DNA of 64,000 nucleotides, from NCBI RefSeq assembly GCF_014635825.1, contig NZ_BMDO01000008.1:215062-279061 (forward strand), written 5' to 3'. The DNA comes from Mucilaginibacter galii (lineage in GTDB: Bacteria > Bacteroidota > Bacteroidia > Sphingobacteriales > Sphingobacteriaceae). The notes beneath the pieces were generated by a model that saw nothing but the letters and a program-made list of their open reading frames with translations, did no database searches and was not told the origin of the DNA. The number at the start of each line of letters is the position of its first letter. The first letter of the stretch is position 1. Of this stretch, positions 44,483 to 52,854 are shown piece by piece. The position numbers and the translations under genes were made by a program.

Positions 44483-46281
44483 ATGGAAAACAAATTAAAA
44501 GTAGACATCACTATCGAGGGTACCCCTATAAAGCACTTCTCTACATTTACACTTGATCAGCGTTTTAATGAGCACCACACATTCCAACTGAGTTTTAATC
44601 ATGATCAGATTGAGAACACCAACAATATAACGCTTGAAAAATCAAAGGATTTTATTGGTAAAAACCTTACCGTGCAATTTGGTAGGGGTGAAGATTACGA
44701 ACATCAGTTTACTGGGAAAATCACCAAAGTAGAAATAGCGCAAAGCCACGGTTTTCAGGGCGACATTATTATCAGTGGCTTTAGTCCGAGTGTATTGATT
44801 GACCGCGGCCCTGATCTAGGATCTTATTTGGCCAAAGATCTTAAAACAATATTACAAAAGGCTACTACCGATGCACCACAAAATGATCTAAGTTTTAATT
44901 TCAACCCCGCCTACACTTCTAGGATCGATTATATTATCCAATACCGGGAAAGTGATTTCGATTTTATTAATCGCCTTTCCGCCGAGTATCATGAATGGTT
45001 TTATTATGATGGTGTTAAACTTAATTTTGGCAAGCCTGTTAAGTTAGATGACGTAGCACTCGTCTATGGAAGAGACTTGCACAGTTTGCAATATGGTATG
45101 CAGATTGCGCCGCTTAATTACAGAAAATTCTCATACCATTCGCAGCAAGATGAATTGCTAAGTCACAACCTGCAGGGGGTAAATCAGGGTCACCAGACTT
45201 GTCGCATGCTATAGCTGCTTCCAACCAGGTTTATAGTAAAAAGTATAGTGAACCTTTGGATGTAAGGGTAAATTCGTAAAAGGAAATAGACACCTTTGTA
45301 AACGATGAACACAAGGCACTTATATCAGAATTAATATCCATTCTAGGTAGTGGCGATAATCCAAGGGTTAAATTGGGCTGTATTGTTAGTATTGGTACCA
45401 GCATGCGCGTTGACACAGGTTTCCAGGTACAGGATTTTGGTAAGTTCCTGGTAACATCGGTTTTACATCAGTTAGATGGCCTTGGGCATTATCATAATAC
45501 TTTTCAGAGCGTGTCAGCTGATTCTGAAAAACTCCCGGTAAGGCACGTACATAAGCCATCGCCTGATATGCAGTTAGCCACCTTAGTTGATAATGACGAC
45601 CCTCAAAAACAGGGGCGTATTAAAGTACAGTTTAAATCGCAGTGTACATCCAATGATCCAACAGAGTGGCTAAGAATTGTTAGCCCAAGCGCTGGTAACG
45701 ATGATCAGGGTCAGAACAACCGTGGCTTTATGGCCATTCCCGAAATTAACGATCAAGTTTTAGTTGGTTTTGAACAAGGTAATATTGCCCGCCCGGTCAT
45801 AATGGGTAGTGTTTACCATAGCAACAATGGCGATAGCCAGCAACAGGTAGGCAATCATTTAAAAAGTATAGGCACCAGAAGCGGACACATCATTGGATTC
45901 GATGACAGCCCGGGCATACAGGGCATTACTATAGCAGACAGGAAAGGTAATGTAATACTTATCAATACTTTTGATAATAGTATGGAAATTACCTCATTGG
46001 GCAATATGACATTAAATGCCAAAAATCTAAAGATCCGTGTTGAAGAAAATATGGATGTACTGGTAGGTCAAAATAAAAAGGAAATAGTTAAGGGGGATAT
46101 GGAACAGCAATCACAAAACTTGAAGCACGATGTGATCGACAGCAGCACGCAAACCACAGGTAAAAAGTTTCAGCATTTATCTGGAGAAACCACAATTGCA
46201 ACAACTCAGGGTAAAATGATACTAGACGGCACAGGAACAGTAGTTATTCAAAGCAAAGACCGTATTGATTATGGAGAATAG
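44483..46281 (+). pseudogene. VgrG/TssI spike protein gene, broken by frameshift and stop
   Basis: The first frame (44483-45214) is the gp27-like base of a VgrG: HFSTFTLDQRFNEHHTFQLS, FIGKNLTVQFGRGEDYEHQF, RESDFDFINRLSAEYHEWFY. One base is missing near 45187-45189 (a G run), after which the next frame continues SPDLSHAIAASNQVYSKKYS and EPLDVRVNS, followed by TAA at 45277-45279 and again in phase KEIDTFVNDEHKALISEL. From 45373 it runs to 46281 with the gp5-like OB fold (DDPQKQGRIKVQFKSQ; GFMAIPEINDQVLVGFEQGN) and a beta-helical tip (MDVLVGQNKKEIVKGDMEQQ). Intact length would be near 600 residues, normal for the family. Two independent lesions make a functional spike unlikely. Confidence 0.85.
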
Positions 46282-47144
46282 TGTAGCAATTTCTGGGTCT
46301 GTTGTAAAACGATCCTTACCCGGCAAACTCAATTATTATATTACAATTAGCAACGGCTTACGCACTATTGATGATGAAAGTATAATGAGAGTAGAAATGC
46401 CCTGCTCAGTTAGTATGACTAATGTTAAAGACGATGCAGATGTGTATGAACTTACCTTTGGTAGCCTAATTATTAATGGGCACGAGGACGGCGAATACGA
46501 TCAGTGGGAATGGCTTTACGCTAAAATTTTCAGCATGAATAACGTGTTGTTAATCAAAACCGATACCACCGGTAAAATCACTAGGGTAGGCGAAAAAACG
46601 GAGATTGTAAAGCGTTGGAAAGAGGCACGCGCCGATATATTGGTAACTTTTGACGAAGAAGAGTCCGAGGCAATAGTAAGCACCATGGACAAAGAGTTTG
46701 AACAAAACTTGAAGCAGCTTTATCATAATGATACACTATTAAACTTTATATTCAATGATATCTACCATCAGTATAACCATGAGCCGGTAGCTACACCTAA
46801 AACGTTACTTAAACACTTTGGGCCGGTTGAAGTACCCATTATTGAATATAAAAACTTGATTGATGCTAACAGTAGCGCTAATACTTCAGTTGTTAGTATT
46901 AAAGCAACAATATTGCCCGATCAATTAGATCTGACAGCAGTAAACGATTACTTGGCAAAGGTTAACCATTTTGAGTCGGATGAGGATAGTGACTATACTT
47001 TTCATTACGAGGGCTTATACAAATTTACATACGGATGCGAAAGATAGTTATATCGAAGAGGCAGAACTAAAAATAAGCGGCAGTTTTGGCGAATACTTTG
47101 AGAAAGTAGGTAATTACCATATTAAACTACAGGCAAATGGGTAG
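46271..47144 (+). pseudogene. Unknown VgrG-linked protein (adaptor or chaperone candidate), frameshifted near its end
   Basis: An ATG at 46271, overlapping the vgrG end by 11 bp, opens a 258-codon frame (MENSVAISGSVVKRSLPGKL ...) ending at 47047. The neighbouring frame then continues smoothly as DAKDSYIEEAELKISGSFGE and YFEKVGNYHIKLQANG to a stop at 47142-47144, which overlaps the DUF4280 start by 8 bp. An extra G near 47032 (TACGGATGCG instead of TACGATGCG) explains the break. The full protein would have about 290 residues: an acidic alpha/beta protein without signal peptide or membrane segment. I do not recognise the family. Position between spike and PAAR-like tip suggests an adaptor or chaperone for the effector encoded downstream. 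Confidence 0.55.
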
Positions 47145-47550
47145 GTTATATATTTTAGATCGGGCTTGTGTACTATGTTCATTAGGAACATCTCCTGGTA
47201 AGATAAAAGTTAATTCCCAACACAAACTATACATACAGGGGAAGCTTAAGGTTATAGATGCTGATAAATTAATTGAACCTAATTTTATCAGTTGTAAGCG
47301 CTCGCCTGACCAGCCTGCGTGTACGCCTAAATTAAAAAAATGGCAGCTTACCAGCCGTAAGGTGACCATGGGAGAAAAGAAGTTTGTAATGAACGATTCT
47401 ACTATTGAGTGTACGTATGGTGGTTTAATAAAAATACAGGATTCATTGCAGCGCACGCAGGGCGCAGGCAGTAATAGCAAAATAATTGAGCAATTATCAG
47501 ACACGGTGCCGCTGGTGCCCCATAAGCAACCTGCAAATAAATGGCAATAG
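47137..47550 (+). CDS. DUF4280 (PAAR-like) spike-tip protein
   Basis: A 137-residue protein matching DUF4280, a PAAR-like family that caps VgrG or phage-tail-like spikes. It has an early ACVLCSLGTSPGKIKVNSQH segment with the Cys-Ser-x-Gly-Thr motif, a middle Cys-containing loop (NFISCKRSPDQPACTPKLKK), and a C-terminal repeat-like half (KKFVMNDSTIECTYGGLIKI) in which Cys/Thr/Gly positions form the beta-cone. It starts inside the last codons of the preceding gene (translational coupling) and is followed after 15 bp by the lipase-like gene, the usual order for tip and cargo. It is intact although the VgrG it should sit on is broken. Confidence 0.8.
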   Translation: MGRLYILDRACVLCSLGTSPGKIKVNSQHKLYIQGKLKVIDADKLIEPNFISCKRSPDQPACTPKLKKWQLTSRKVTMGEKKFVMNDSTIECTYGGLIKIQDSLQRTQGAGSNSKIIEQLSDTVPLVPHKQPANKWQ

Positions 47551-47565
47551 TATAAAATAAAATTT

Positions 47566-49317
47566 ATGCCAAACGGAACCTCAGGTACTATTAAGGTACG
47601 CCCGCAATTTTTAAATCCGCCGGCGCAAGGCAACATGCTTTTGAAACCGGAGTATAGAAGCAAGCCTCCGCTTTTGAGCCAGCCGCAACAAGACAATGTT
47701 CTTCTTACACCGGAGTATAGAAAAAAGCTGCAAAAGCAAACTCCGGTACAAAGCAGCACTTACGTCTATAATCCGTCGCGCAGATTTGTAGGAACTGGTG
47801 GCTTGTTGTTACAACCGCAAAAAGGTAGTCCTGATTTTAAAGGGCACATCATTTTTGTTAATGGCAATATCGGCAGCGCGCTGCACAGTACTGCAGGTGT
47901 AATTAACTCCCTGCGTGACAAGGTGCCTGAAGAAACACATACCGGCAAACGTGGCCAAAATGTAAATGAAGGCCAAAGTGGCGAAGGTAATTTGACCGAT
48001 TCAGAAGATCGTTACTCTCAGAAGCAGGCTGATATCGACAAAAAGAAAAAAGGTTCATTATCGAATTATGCAGCAAAAGTGACAAGGTACACCATATCAC
48101 CTAGTTTAATTACTAAAGATGTTCTTGATAGTGCATTCTCATATTCAAAATATGAACGGTTTATAGGATATTGGAATGTTGAATCTAACAATTATAAGTT
48201 TACAGAAACTTATGCTGATTATTTTGATGCCAAAGGTAGCCAGCATTTCATAAACGGTTCTCACGGTTTGCAGTCAAAAGCGCCTCACCGTATGCAACAT
48301 GGCATTGCACAAGGTTATGCGTGGGCTCAAGCAAATTTATCCACCATTACCAAGGAGGGCTATGAAAAAAACAAGAAATTTGCCCCATGGATGCCACAAC
48401 CCAAGGATGAGCCCATAACTGTAGTAATGCACAGCCAGGGTAATGCTATGGGTTTAGGCGTTGTAAGTGGTATTGGAAAGTATCTATCTGAGAAGGGATG
48501 GGATAAAATGGGCCTTAATTTGGTGATGCTTTCCGTCCATCAGAATATGGCTTTGAATAGCGCAACCTATGCTAATTACAAACGGGAGAAAATGGATATG
48601 CTTGCTCACGAATATGTCTTGAACAAGTTACCCGGAATATATTCTCAGGATAAATTGTTAACCCCGCAAGGCATTAATGAATTTGCCCCCTCTATATTTG
48701 GAAATTGGGATGGTGTCAAAAAACATAGCGTACAATTTACATTTGCGAATGACCGCTTGGACGTAGTTACCCGAATGGGGGATATACCGGGTATGCTGAA
48801 TGCTTGCGGATCAGAGATCAAAACAGATGTAATGCCTTTCCATATTTCCAATGGCATAGCTCATATGCATGAGTACTTTTTGGACAATTTATTTGAAGTT
48901 AGCAAAGTTGATAAGGGAGTTGTAGTTGTTAATACTAAAAAAACGAAATCCTATCGCCACCTGGTTTCAAATTTTATGGCCAGGTATAAAGAATATCACC
49001 TCAAAGTAGCTTTTTACGCGCTAAATCCCAAAGAACGTTATTTCACAAGTTCAAACCCTTACGGCGGAAGTTCAACTACTGATTTTTTAGAACAGCATAA
49101 AAACAACCTGGTTTCGGCTTATGGAGAATTGTGGAACGTAGAGTTAAGCGTGCATGGCGCACCTGTTAGATGGGGCTTGCAAAAAAACATGTTAGGCCCT
49201 AATTGGACAAGCAAAAGCATTTTTGAACTGGTAAAAGAAAAAGGGAACAGTATATACTACAGAAAAGCTAACAAAGGGGCTCCGTTAGCAAATGTGGGTG
49301 ATGTCTATCGTAAATAA
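47566..49317 (+). CDS. Putative T6SS lipase-type effector (alpha/beta hydrolase)
   Basis: A 583-residue protein without a signal peptide, encoded directly behind the PAAR-like gene. Residues 23-33 and 44-54 are a repeat (NMLLKPEYRSK / NVLLTPEYRKK) in a Pro/Gln-rich N-terminus, which could be the loading segment. An alpha/beta-hydrolase core is suggested by a first strand with oxyanion loop, GHIIFVNGNIG (about 93-103), a nucleophile elbow ITVVMHSQGNAMG with Ser290 (His-Ser-Gln-Gly), a later strand with Asp396/Asp399 (FTFANDRLDVVTRMG) and candidate His426, 433 or 435 (FHISNGIAHMHEYF). This order is that of lipases, including T6SS Tle effectors that attack phospholipids. I know no named family for the whole protein. 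The gene is intact and followed by a lipoprotein gene, the typical position of an immunity gene. Confidence 0.65.
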   Translation: MPNGTSGTIKVRPQFLNPPAQGNMLLKPEYRSKPPLLSQPQQDNVLLTPEYRKKLQKQTPVQSSTYVYNPSRRFVGTGGLLLQPQKGSPDFKGHIIFVNGNIGSALHSTAGVINSLRDKVPEETHTGKRGQNVNEGQSGEGNLTDSEDRYSQKQADIDKKKKGSLSNYAAKVTRYTISPSLITKDVLDSAFSYSKYERFIGYWNVESNNYKFTETYADYFDAKGSQHFINGSHGLQSKAPHRMQHGIAQGYAWAQANLSTITKEGYEKNKKFAPWMPQPKDEPITVVMHSQGNAMGLGVVSGIGKYLSEKGWDKMGLNLVMLSVHQNMALNSATYANYKREKMDMLAHEYVLNKLPGIYSQDKLLTPQGINEFAPSIFGNWDGVKKHSVQFTFANDRLDVVTRMGDIPGMLNACGSEIKTDVMPFHISNGIAHMHEYFLDNLFEVSKVDKGVVVVNTKKTKSYRHLVSNFMARYKEYHLKVAFYALNPKERYFTSSNPYGGSSTTDFLEQHKNNLVSAYGELWNVELSVHGAPVRWGLQKNMLGPNWTSKSIFELVKEKGNSIYYRKANKGAPLANVGDVYRK

Positions 49318-49406
49318 CAAGAGTGCCGGATCAAATGACAAAGTTTATTATTTTAAAGGATTTAAAAAGTAATCTAAGGGCTTTTGGAGCTTGGATTTTA
49401 AAAAGA

Positions 49407-50585
49407 ATGGAGACGCGGCATCGGATATCTGTTTTCTTATTAACTGTACTATCCTTTTGTTCCTGCAACGGACAACTTGCTGACAAAAATTCCCGGTTTT
49501 TTGACAAAGACCAAGATATATATATAGCAGGTGACGAAAACAATACCGCCACTTACTGGAAAAATGGCGAGGCTGTTCGTTTGACCGACCTTAACAACTT
49601 TTCACATGCATCAGGTATAGCCGTTTTTGGCAATGATGTTTACGTATCGGGCTATAAAACAAATAATAAAGATGCTGTTTACGAGTCCGGTTCTTCTCAG
49701 CATACAGTAGTAACAGATTCTAAAAATAAGGTTCCCCAACGAAATGGCACCATAGCCGGTTACTGGAAAAATAAAAAATTTATGGATATAACGGATGGTA
49801 CCGTTAATGCCGAAGCCTCTTCTATTGCAGTCATAGGTAATGATGTTTATGTGGCGGGCTACGAATGCGATGGGCAAAAGGCAGCGTCCGGATCGGATGA
49901 TTTAAATAATGCGGTAGCCAAATATTGGAGAAATGGGCAACCGGTGGTTTTGACAGACGGCATTAATGTGGCAAGAGCTACATCTGTAGCAGTAAAAAAT
50001 TCCGACGTGTATGTAGTCGGTTATGAGCAGTTGGGTCAGAATCAATCAAAAGAACTGCGTTATTGGAAAAACGGAAAACGAATCAATATCAAAATTGATA
50101 AGAACATAGGCCATGGCTCTGATTATTCTGAGGCATATTCAGTTTTCGTAGTTGGAAATGACGTTTACATTGCTGGAGCAGAATCAGGGCTGGCCACTTA
50201 TTGGAAGAATGGCAACCCGGTTAAATTAATTGACCCAATAAAAAGTCAGCCCGGGCAAGTGGATAATATAATAGTATCAAAGGCAAGTTCAATAGTGGTT
50301 AACGGAACAGATGTTTATGTAGCAGGCACACAAGATACACTTGCCTCAATGAATACTGTTGCTAAATTTTGGAAAAATGGAAAGCCTCTTTCTTTAACGC
50401 ACGCACCTGAGGATTTGAAAAGCAATGTATTTATTGCCTTAAGCGGTAAAAATGCTTGTTTGGCATATAGTTTAGCAGATAAATCAGATAAACGCACTGC
50501 AAGAATCTGGAAGCATGGCTTAACAAAGATTTTAAGTGACAAGGTAACTGAGGTTAACGCATTAGTCATTGTAAAACACTTATGA
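49407..50585 (+). CDS. Seven-repeat beta-propeller-like lipoprotein, candidate immunity protein
   Basis: From the ATG at 49407 the protein has 392 residues with a lipoprotein signal (METRHRISVFLLTVLSF then CSC). An earlier start at 49323 is open but gives a poor signal. The mature part is seven repeats of about 45-55 residues built on Asp-Val-Tyr-Val-Ala-Gly-Tyr-Glu ... Tyr-Trp-Lys-Asn-Gly ... Val-x-Leu-Thr-Asp; the last copy is degenerate (NACLAYSLADKSDKRTARIW). Seven such four-stranded units suggest a seven-bladed propeller. A lipidated, periplasm- or surface-facing binding protein encoded right behind a lipase-like T6SS effector fits the known Tle-Tli pattern, in which the immunity protein is a periplasmic lipoprotein. 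The role is inferred from position. Confidence 0.6.
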   Translation: METRHRISVFLLTVLSFCSCNGQLADKNSRFFDKDQDIYIAGDENNTATYWKNGEAVRLTDLNNFSHASGIAVFGNDVYVSGYKTNNKDAVYESGSSQHTVVTDSKNKVPQRNGTIAGYWKNKKFMDITDGTVNAEASSIAVIGNDVYVAGYECDGQKAASGSDDLNNAVAKYWRNGQPVVLTDGINVARATSVAVKNSDVYVVGYEQLGQNQSKELRYWKNGKRINIKIDKNIGHGSDYSEAYSVFVVGNDVYIAGAESGLATYWKNGNPVKLIDPIKSQPGQVDNIIVSKASSIVVNGTDVYVAGTQDTLASMNTVAKFWKNGKPLSLTHAPEDLKSNVFIALSGKNACLAYSLADKSDKRTARIWKHGLTKILSDKVTEVNALVIVKHL

Positions 50586-50637
50586 TCAATTTGTACCCTA
50601 ATTGATATAATAATCAGCTTCACGTATCCCGGCGTTC

Positions 50638-51030
50638 TCATATTGATTTTGTTTGAGCTTTCGCTGTTAATAAAACCATTCCAAATCCGGCGCAAATAAG
50701 AATAGCGATGATGTGGGGAAGCGCCTGTAAAACACTGGTGTAACTTTTGCTTAGTACGATAAGCATATCGTTGATTGGGATCATTGTTCCGGCAAGCAAG
50801 GTTATTCCCAACGCCCGCCTTTCCTTTAAAAGCACAAAAATGCAAATGATCAGCCCGGAGAAGATGTCTCTGATTCCTTTGATATAGTCAAAAGAATAGT
50901 CGCCATGATGGTTGAAATGTATGCCGAATGCGGCTGTTGCAGTCTCCGGAGCGAAAAAGAAGCGTGCACCGAGAAAGATCATTCCCAGGCCTAATACAAA
51001 CGCGATCGTATAAGAAATTTTAGTTGTCAT
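50638..51030 (-). CDS. DUF4267-like four-helix membrane protein
   Basis: From the ATG at 51030 the protein has 130 residues with four membrane helices (about residues 7-24, 48-67, 73-92 and 100-121). The sequence ISYTIAFVLGLGMIFLGARF followed by FAPETATAAFGI and YSFDYIKGIRDIFSGLIICI matches DUF4267 small membrane proteins, in which an Arg-Asp pair in the second helix region is conserved. Function of the family is unknown. It lies behind a Crp-like regulator gene on the same strand with 76 bp between, and may be controlled by it. Confidence 0.7.
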   Translation of the reverse strand: MTTKISYTIAFVLGLGMIFLGARFFFAPETATAAFGIHFNHHGDYSFDYIKGIRDIFSGLIICIFVLLKERRALGITLLAGTMIPINDMLIVLSKSYTSVLQALPHIIAILICAGFGMVLLTAKAQTKSI

Positions 51031-51106
51031 GATAATTTGTTTCAAATAATTAATGACACAAAATTATCAGGCCGGCGGCCGGCTTTAATGCACCTGGGTT
51101 AACAAA

Positions 51107-51685
51107 TCAAATTCGGTTAAAAATTCTTTTACGTATTCGGCTCAGCGATTGCGGCTTTACGCCAACAAATGAGGCGATGTGATATTGGGAAATCCTTTGT
51201 TGCAGATCAGGGTGGTTTTTTAGAAACCCTTCATAACGCACTTCAGGGCTTTCCGTATAAAAGGAATTGATGTCTATCAGCATTTGCAGAAAAACCGCTT
51301 CCACTGCAATTCTGCCATAGCGTTCTCCTTCAAGAACTTTAGCATAGAGTATTTGCAGGTCACTGTATGATATTACAAAAACATGGCTGTCTTCCAAAGC
51401 TTGTATGATTTTTGAAGATTGCCTTTGCGGAAGGAAGCTTTCATAGTTGCTTACGTACTGATTTTCCTGAGAGAAGGCATATGTCTTTTCTTCACCATCG
51501 TGATTGATGTAGTATCTCATCAAACCTTTGGCAACAAACCCGACATGTTTGCAAATTTGACCGTCAGCTAAAAAGAAATCACCTTTTTTGTATGTTTTCT
51601 CTTTAAAAAGTGAGCTTATAATATCTTTTTCTTCGTGGCTTACCGTGATAAGCGATTGTATATTTGAAAGTAAGCTATCTATCAT
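51107..51685 (-). CDS. Crp/Fnr-family transcriptional regulator
   Basis: A 192-residue protein with a cyclic-nucleotide-binding-like beta-roll (about residues 25-120: KTYKKGDFFLADGQICKHVG, FVAKGLMRYYINHDGEEKTY) and a helical C-terminus with a winged helix (about 150-192, QRISQYHIASFVGVKPQSLS then RIRKRI). The phosphate-binding cassette of true cAMP receptors (Gly-Glu-x-x-x-Arg-Ala) is not visible, so it may respond to something else, as is common in Bacteroidota Crp-like proteins. Neighbour on the same strand is the DUF4267 membrane protein. Confidence 0.85.
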   Translation of the reverse strand: MIDSLLSNIQSLITVSHEEKDIISSLFKEKTYKKGDFFLADGQICKHVGFVAKGLMRYYINHDGEEKTYAFSQENQYVSNYESFLPQRQSSKIIQALEDSHVFVISYSDLQILYAKVLEGERYGRIAVEAVFLQMLIDINSFYTESPEVRYEGFLKNHPDLQQRISQYHIASFVGVKPQSLSRIRKRIFNRI

Positions 51686-51797
51686 TGTATAATTTGCATT
51701 CTGCCATTTTATTTAATGGGAAGAAATTTTAAAGTATAAATTTTCTTTTGCAACTGCAAAGGAATAAGCAACCATTTGAATGGCAGATTAAATTTCT

Positions 51798-52175
51798 TTA
51801 CGATTGTTTACGCATACTTAGCTTCACTTTTTCCCTGTGCTGTTCACCCCAGGCGCTAAGTTCGCCCAGAACATTTTTTAGAGTCCGGCTATAACCGGTC
51901 GCCTCGTAAATAATGCTCACCGGGGTAGTTGGGTACACTTTACGACTGATAAAATCATTTAACTCCAGGTCCTTGAGTTCTTTAGCTAAGACCTTGGCGG
52001 ATATGCCGCTGAGTTCCTGCTGGATCTCGTTAAAACGTTTAGAGGATTGCACCAATGAAAGGATCAGGGCCAGTTTCCATTTACCATTCAGGACATAAAG
52101 CGCGTCGAGGACGTTTTTAAGAGAATTCGCGCATTCTACCTTGTTCGGAAGAGGTTCATTTTTAATGACTTTCAT
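51798..52175 (-). CDS. HxlR-family transcriptional regulator
   Basis: From the ATG at 52175 (an earlier in-frame ATG at 52193 falls into the operator) the protein has 125 residues: an HxlR-type winged helix with LNGKWKLALILSLVQSSKRF, NEIQQELSGISAKVLAKELK and the wing FISRKVYPTTPVSIIYEATG. HxlR proteins are MarR-like dimers that usually repress a divergently transcribed oxidoreductase gene and react to electrophiles or quinones. The usual N-terminal Cys of HxlR/QorR sensors is present at about residue 16 (VECANSLKNVLDAL). The divergent gene here is an azoreductase; two palindromes lie between them. Confidence 0.88.
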   Translation of the reverse strand: MKVIKNEPLPNKVECANSLKNVLDALYVLNGKWKLALILSLVQSSKRFNEIQQELSGISAKVLAKELKDLELNDFISRKVYPTTPVSIIYEATGYSRTLKNVLGELSAWGEQHREKVKLSMRKQS

Positions 52176-52184
52176 GGAGGTAAA

Positions 52185-52215
52185 GGTAAGCACTTACCCC
52201 AATGTAAGCGCTTAC
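52185..52215. promoter_or_regulatory. Two palindromic operators between hxlR and the azoreductase gene
   Basis: GGTAAG CA CTTACC (52185-52198) and GTAAGCGCTTAC (52204-52215) are near-identical palindromes with centres 18 bp apart, so two dimers would bind on nearly the same face. They lie 10-40 bp upstream of hxlR and about 50-80 bp upstream of the azoreductase start, the expected place for HxlR autorepression and control of the divergent operon. Confidence 0.7.
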
Positions 52216-52266
52216 CTTTGGGTAACTACTCACTTTTTGCCAGTTGGTAACCCTAATTTTGCCGGT

Positions 52267-52854
52267 ATGAAAAATATACTTTATTTGAAATCGAGCCTGC
52301 AGGGTGAAGCTTCCTACAGCAAAAAGCTGGGAGATGAGATCATTGAAAAAATAAAGATCAAATATCCAGGCAGCACGGTAGATGACCTGGACCTAGTTGA
52401 ATCCGATATCCCGCATTTGAAGCCCCAAGTTTTAAAAGCGATGTTTTCCCTTGAGCCGGACCAGGCAGCTATTCAGCTATCGGATGCTTTGGTTAAACAA
52501 TTATTCGCTGCGGATATCATTGTGATCGGTGCTCCGCTGATCAACTATACTATCCATAGTGCGCTCAAAGCCTGGATCGATCATATCACAAGGGCGGGGA
52601 TCACTTTCGGCTATAGCGAAAACGGTCCTGTCGGCAAGGTCACCGGCAAAAAGGTTTATGTTGCCATGTCTTCCGGCGGTGTGTATTCAGAGGGCCCTGG
52701 TAAAGCCAATGATTTTGTGGCCCCTTACCTTAAAGCTTTCCTTGGCTTTTTAGGCATGACCGACTTAACGGTTTTCCGTGCCGAAGGATTAAAAGTACCG
52801 GGCATAAAGGAGCAGGCCATGGAGAAAGCTGTAAACAGTATATCGATCGACTGA
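52267..52854 (+). CDS. azoR: FMN-dependent NADH-azoreductase (AzoR-like flavodoxin-fold quinone reductase)
   Basis: From the ATG at 52267 the protein has 195 residues with the flavodoxin-like fold of AzoR/NQO enzymes: the FMN phosphate loop at residues 5-15 (YLKSSLQGEAS), IIVIGAPLINYTIHSALKAW (about 88-107) and KVYVAMSSGGVYSEGPGKAN (about 131-150). Such enzymes reduce quinones and azo bonds by two electrons using NAD(P)H and protect against electrophile stress. The TGA overlaps the start of the following dioxygenase-like gene (TGATG), so they form an operon. Divergent HxlR and two palindromes indicate induction by quinone-like compounds. Confidence 0.88.
   Translation: MKNILYLKSSLQGEASYSKKLGDEIIEKIKIKYPGSTVDDLDLVESDIPHLKPQVLKAMFSLEPDQAAIQLSDALVKQLFAADIIVIGAPLINYTIHSALKAWIDHITRAGITFGYSENGPVGKVTGKKVYVAMSSGGVYSEGPGKANDFVAPYLKAFLGFLGMTDLTVFRAEGLKVPGIKEQAMEKAVNSISID

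Noticed and set aside
52254..52267. Leaderless promoter TAATTTTG six bases before the azoreductase start
   Set aside because: The -7 box is perfect, but the nearest TTTG stands only 14 bp upstream, too short a spacer for this promoter type.
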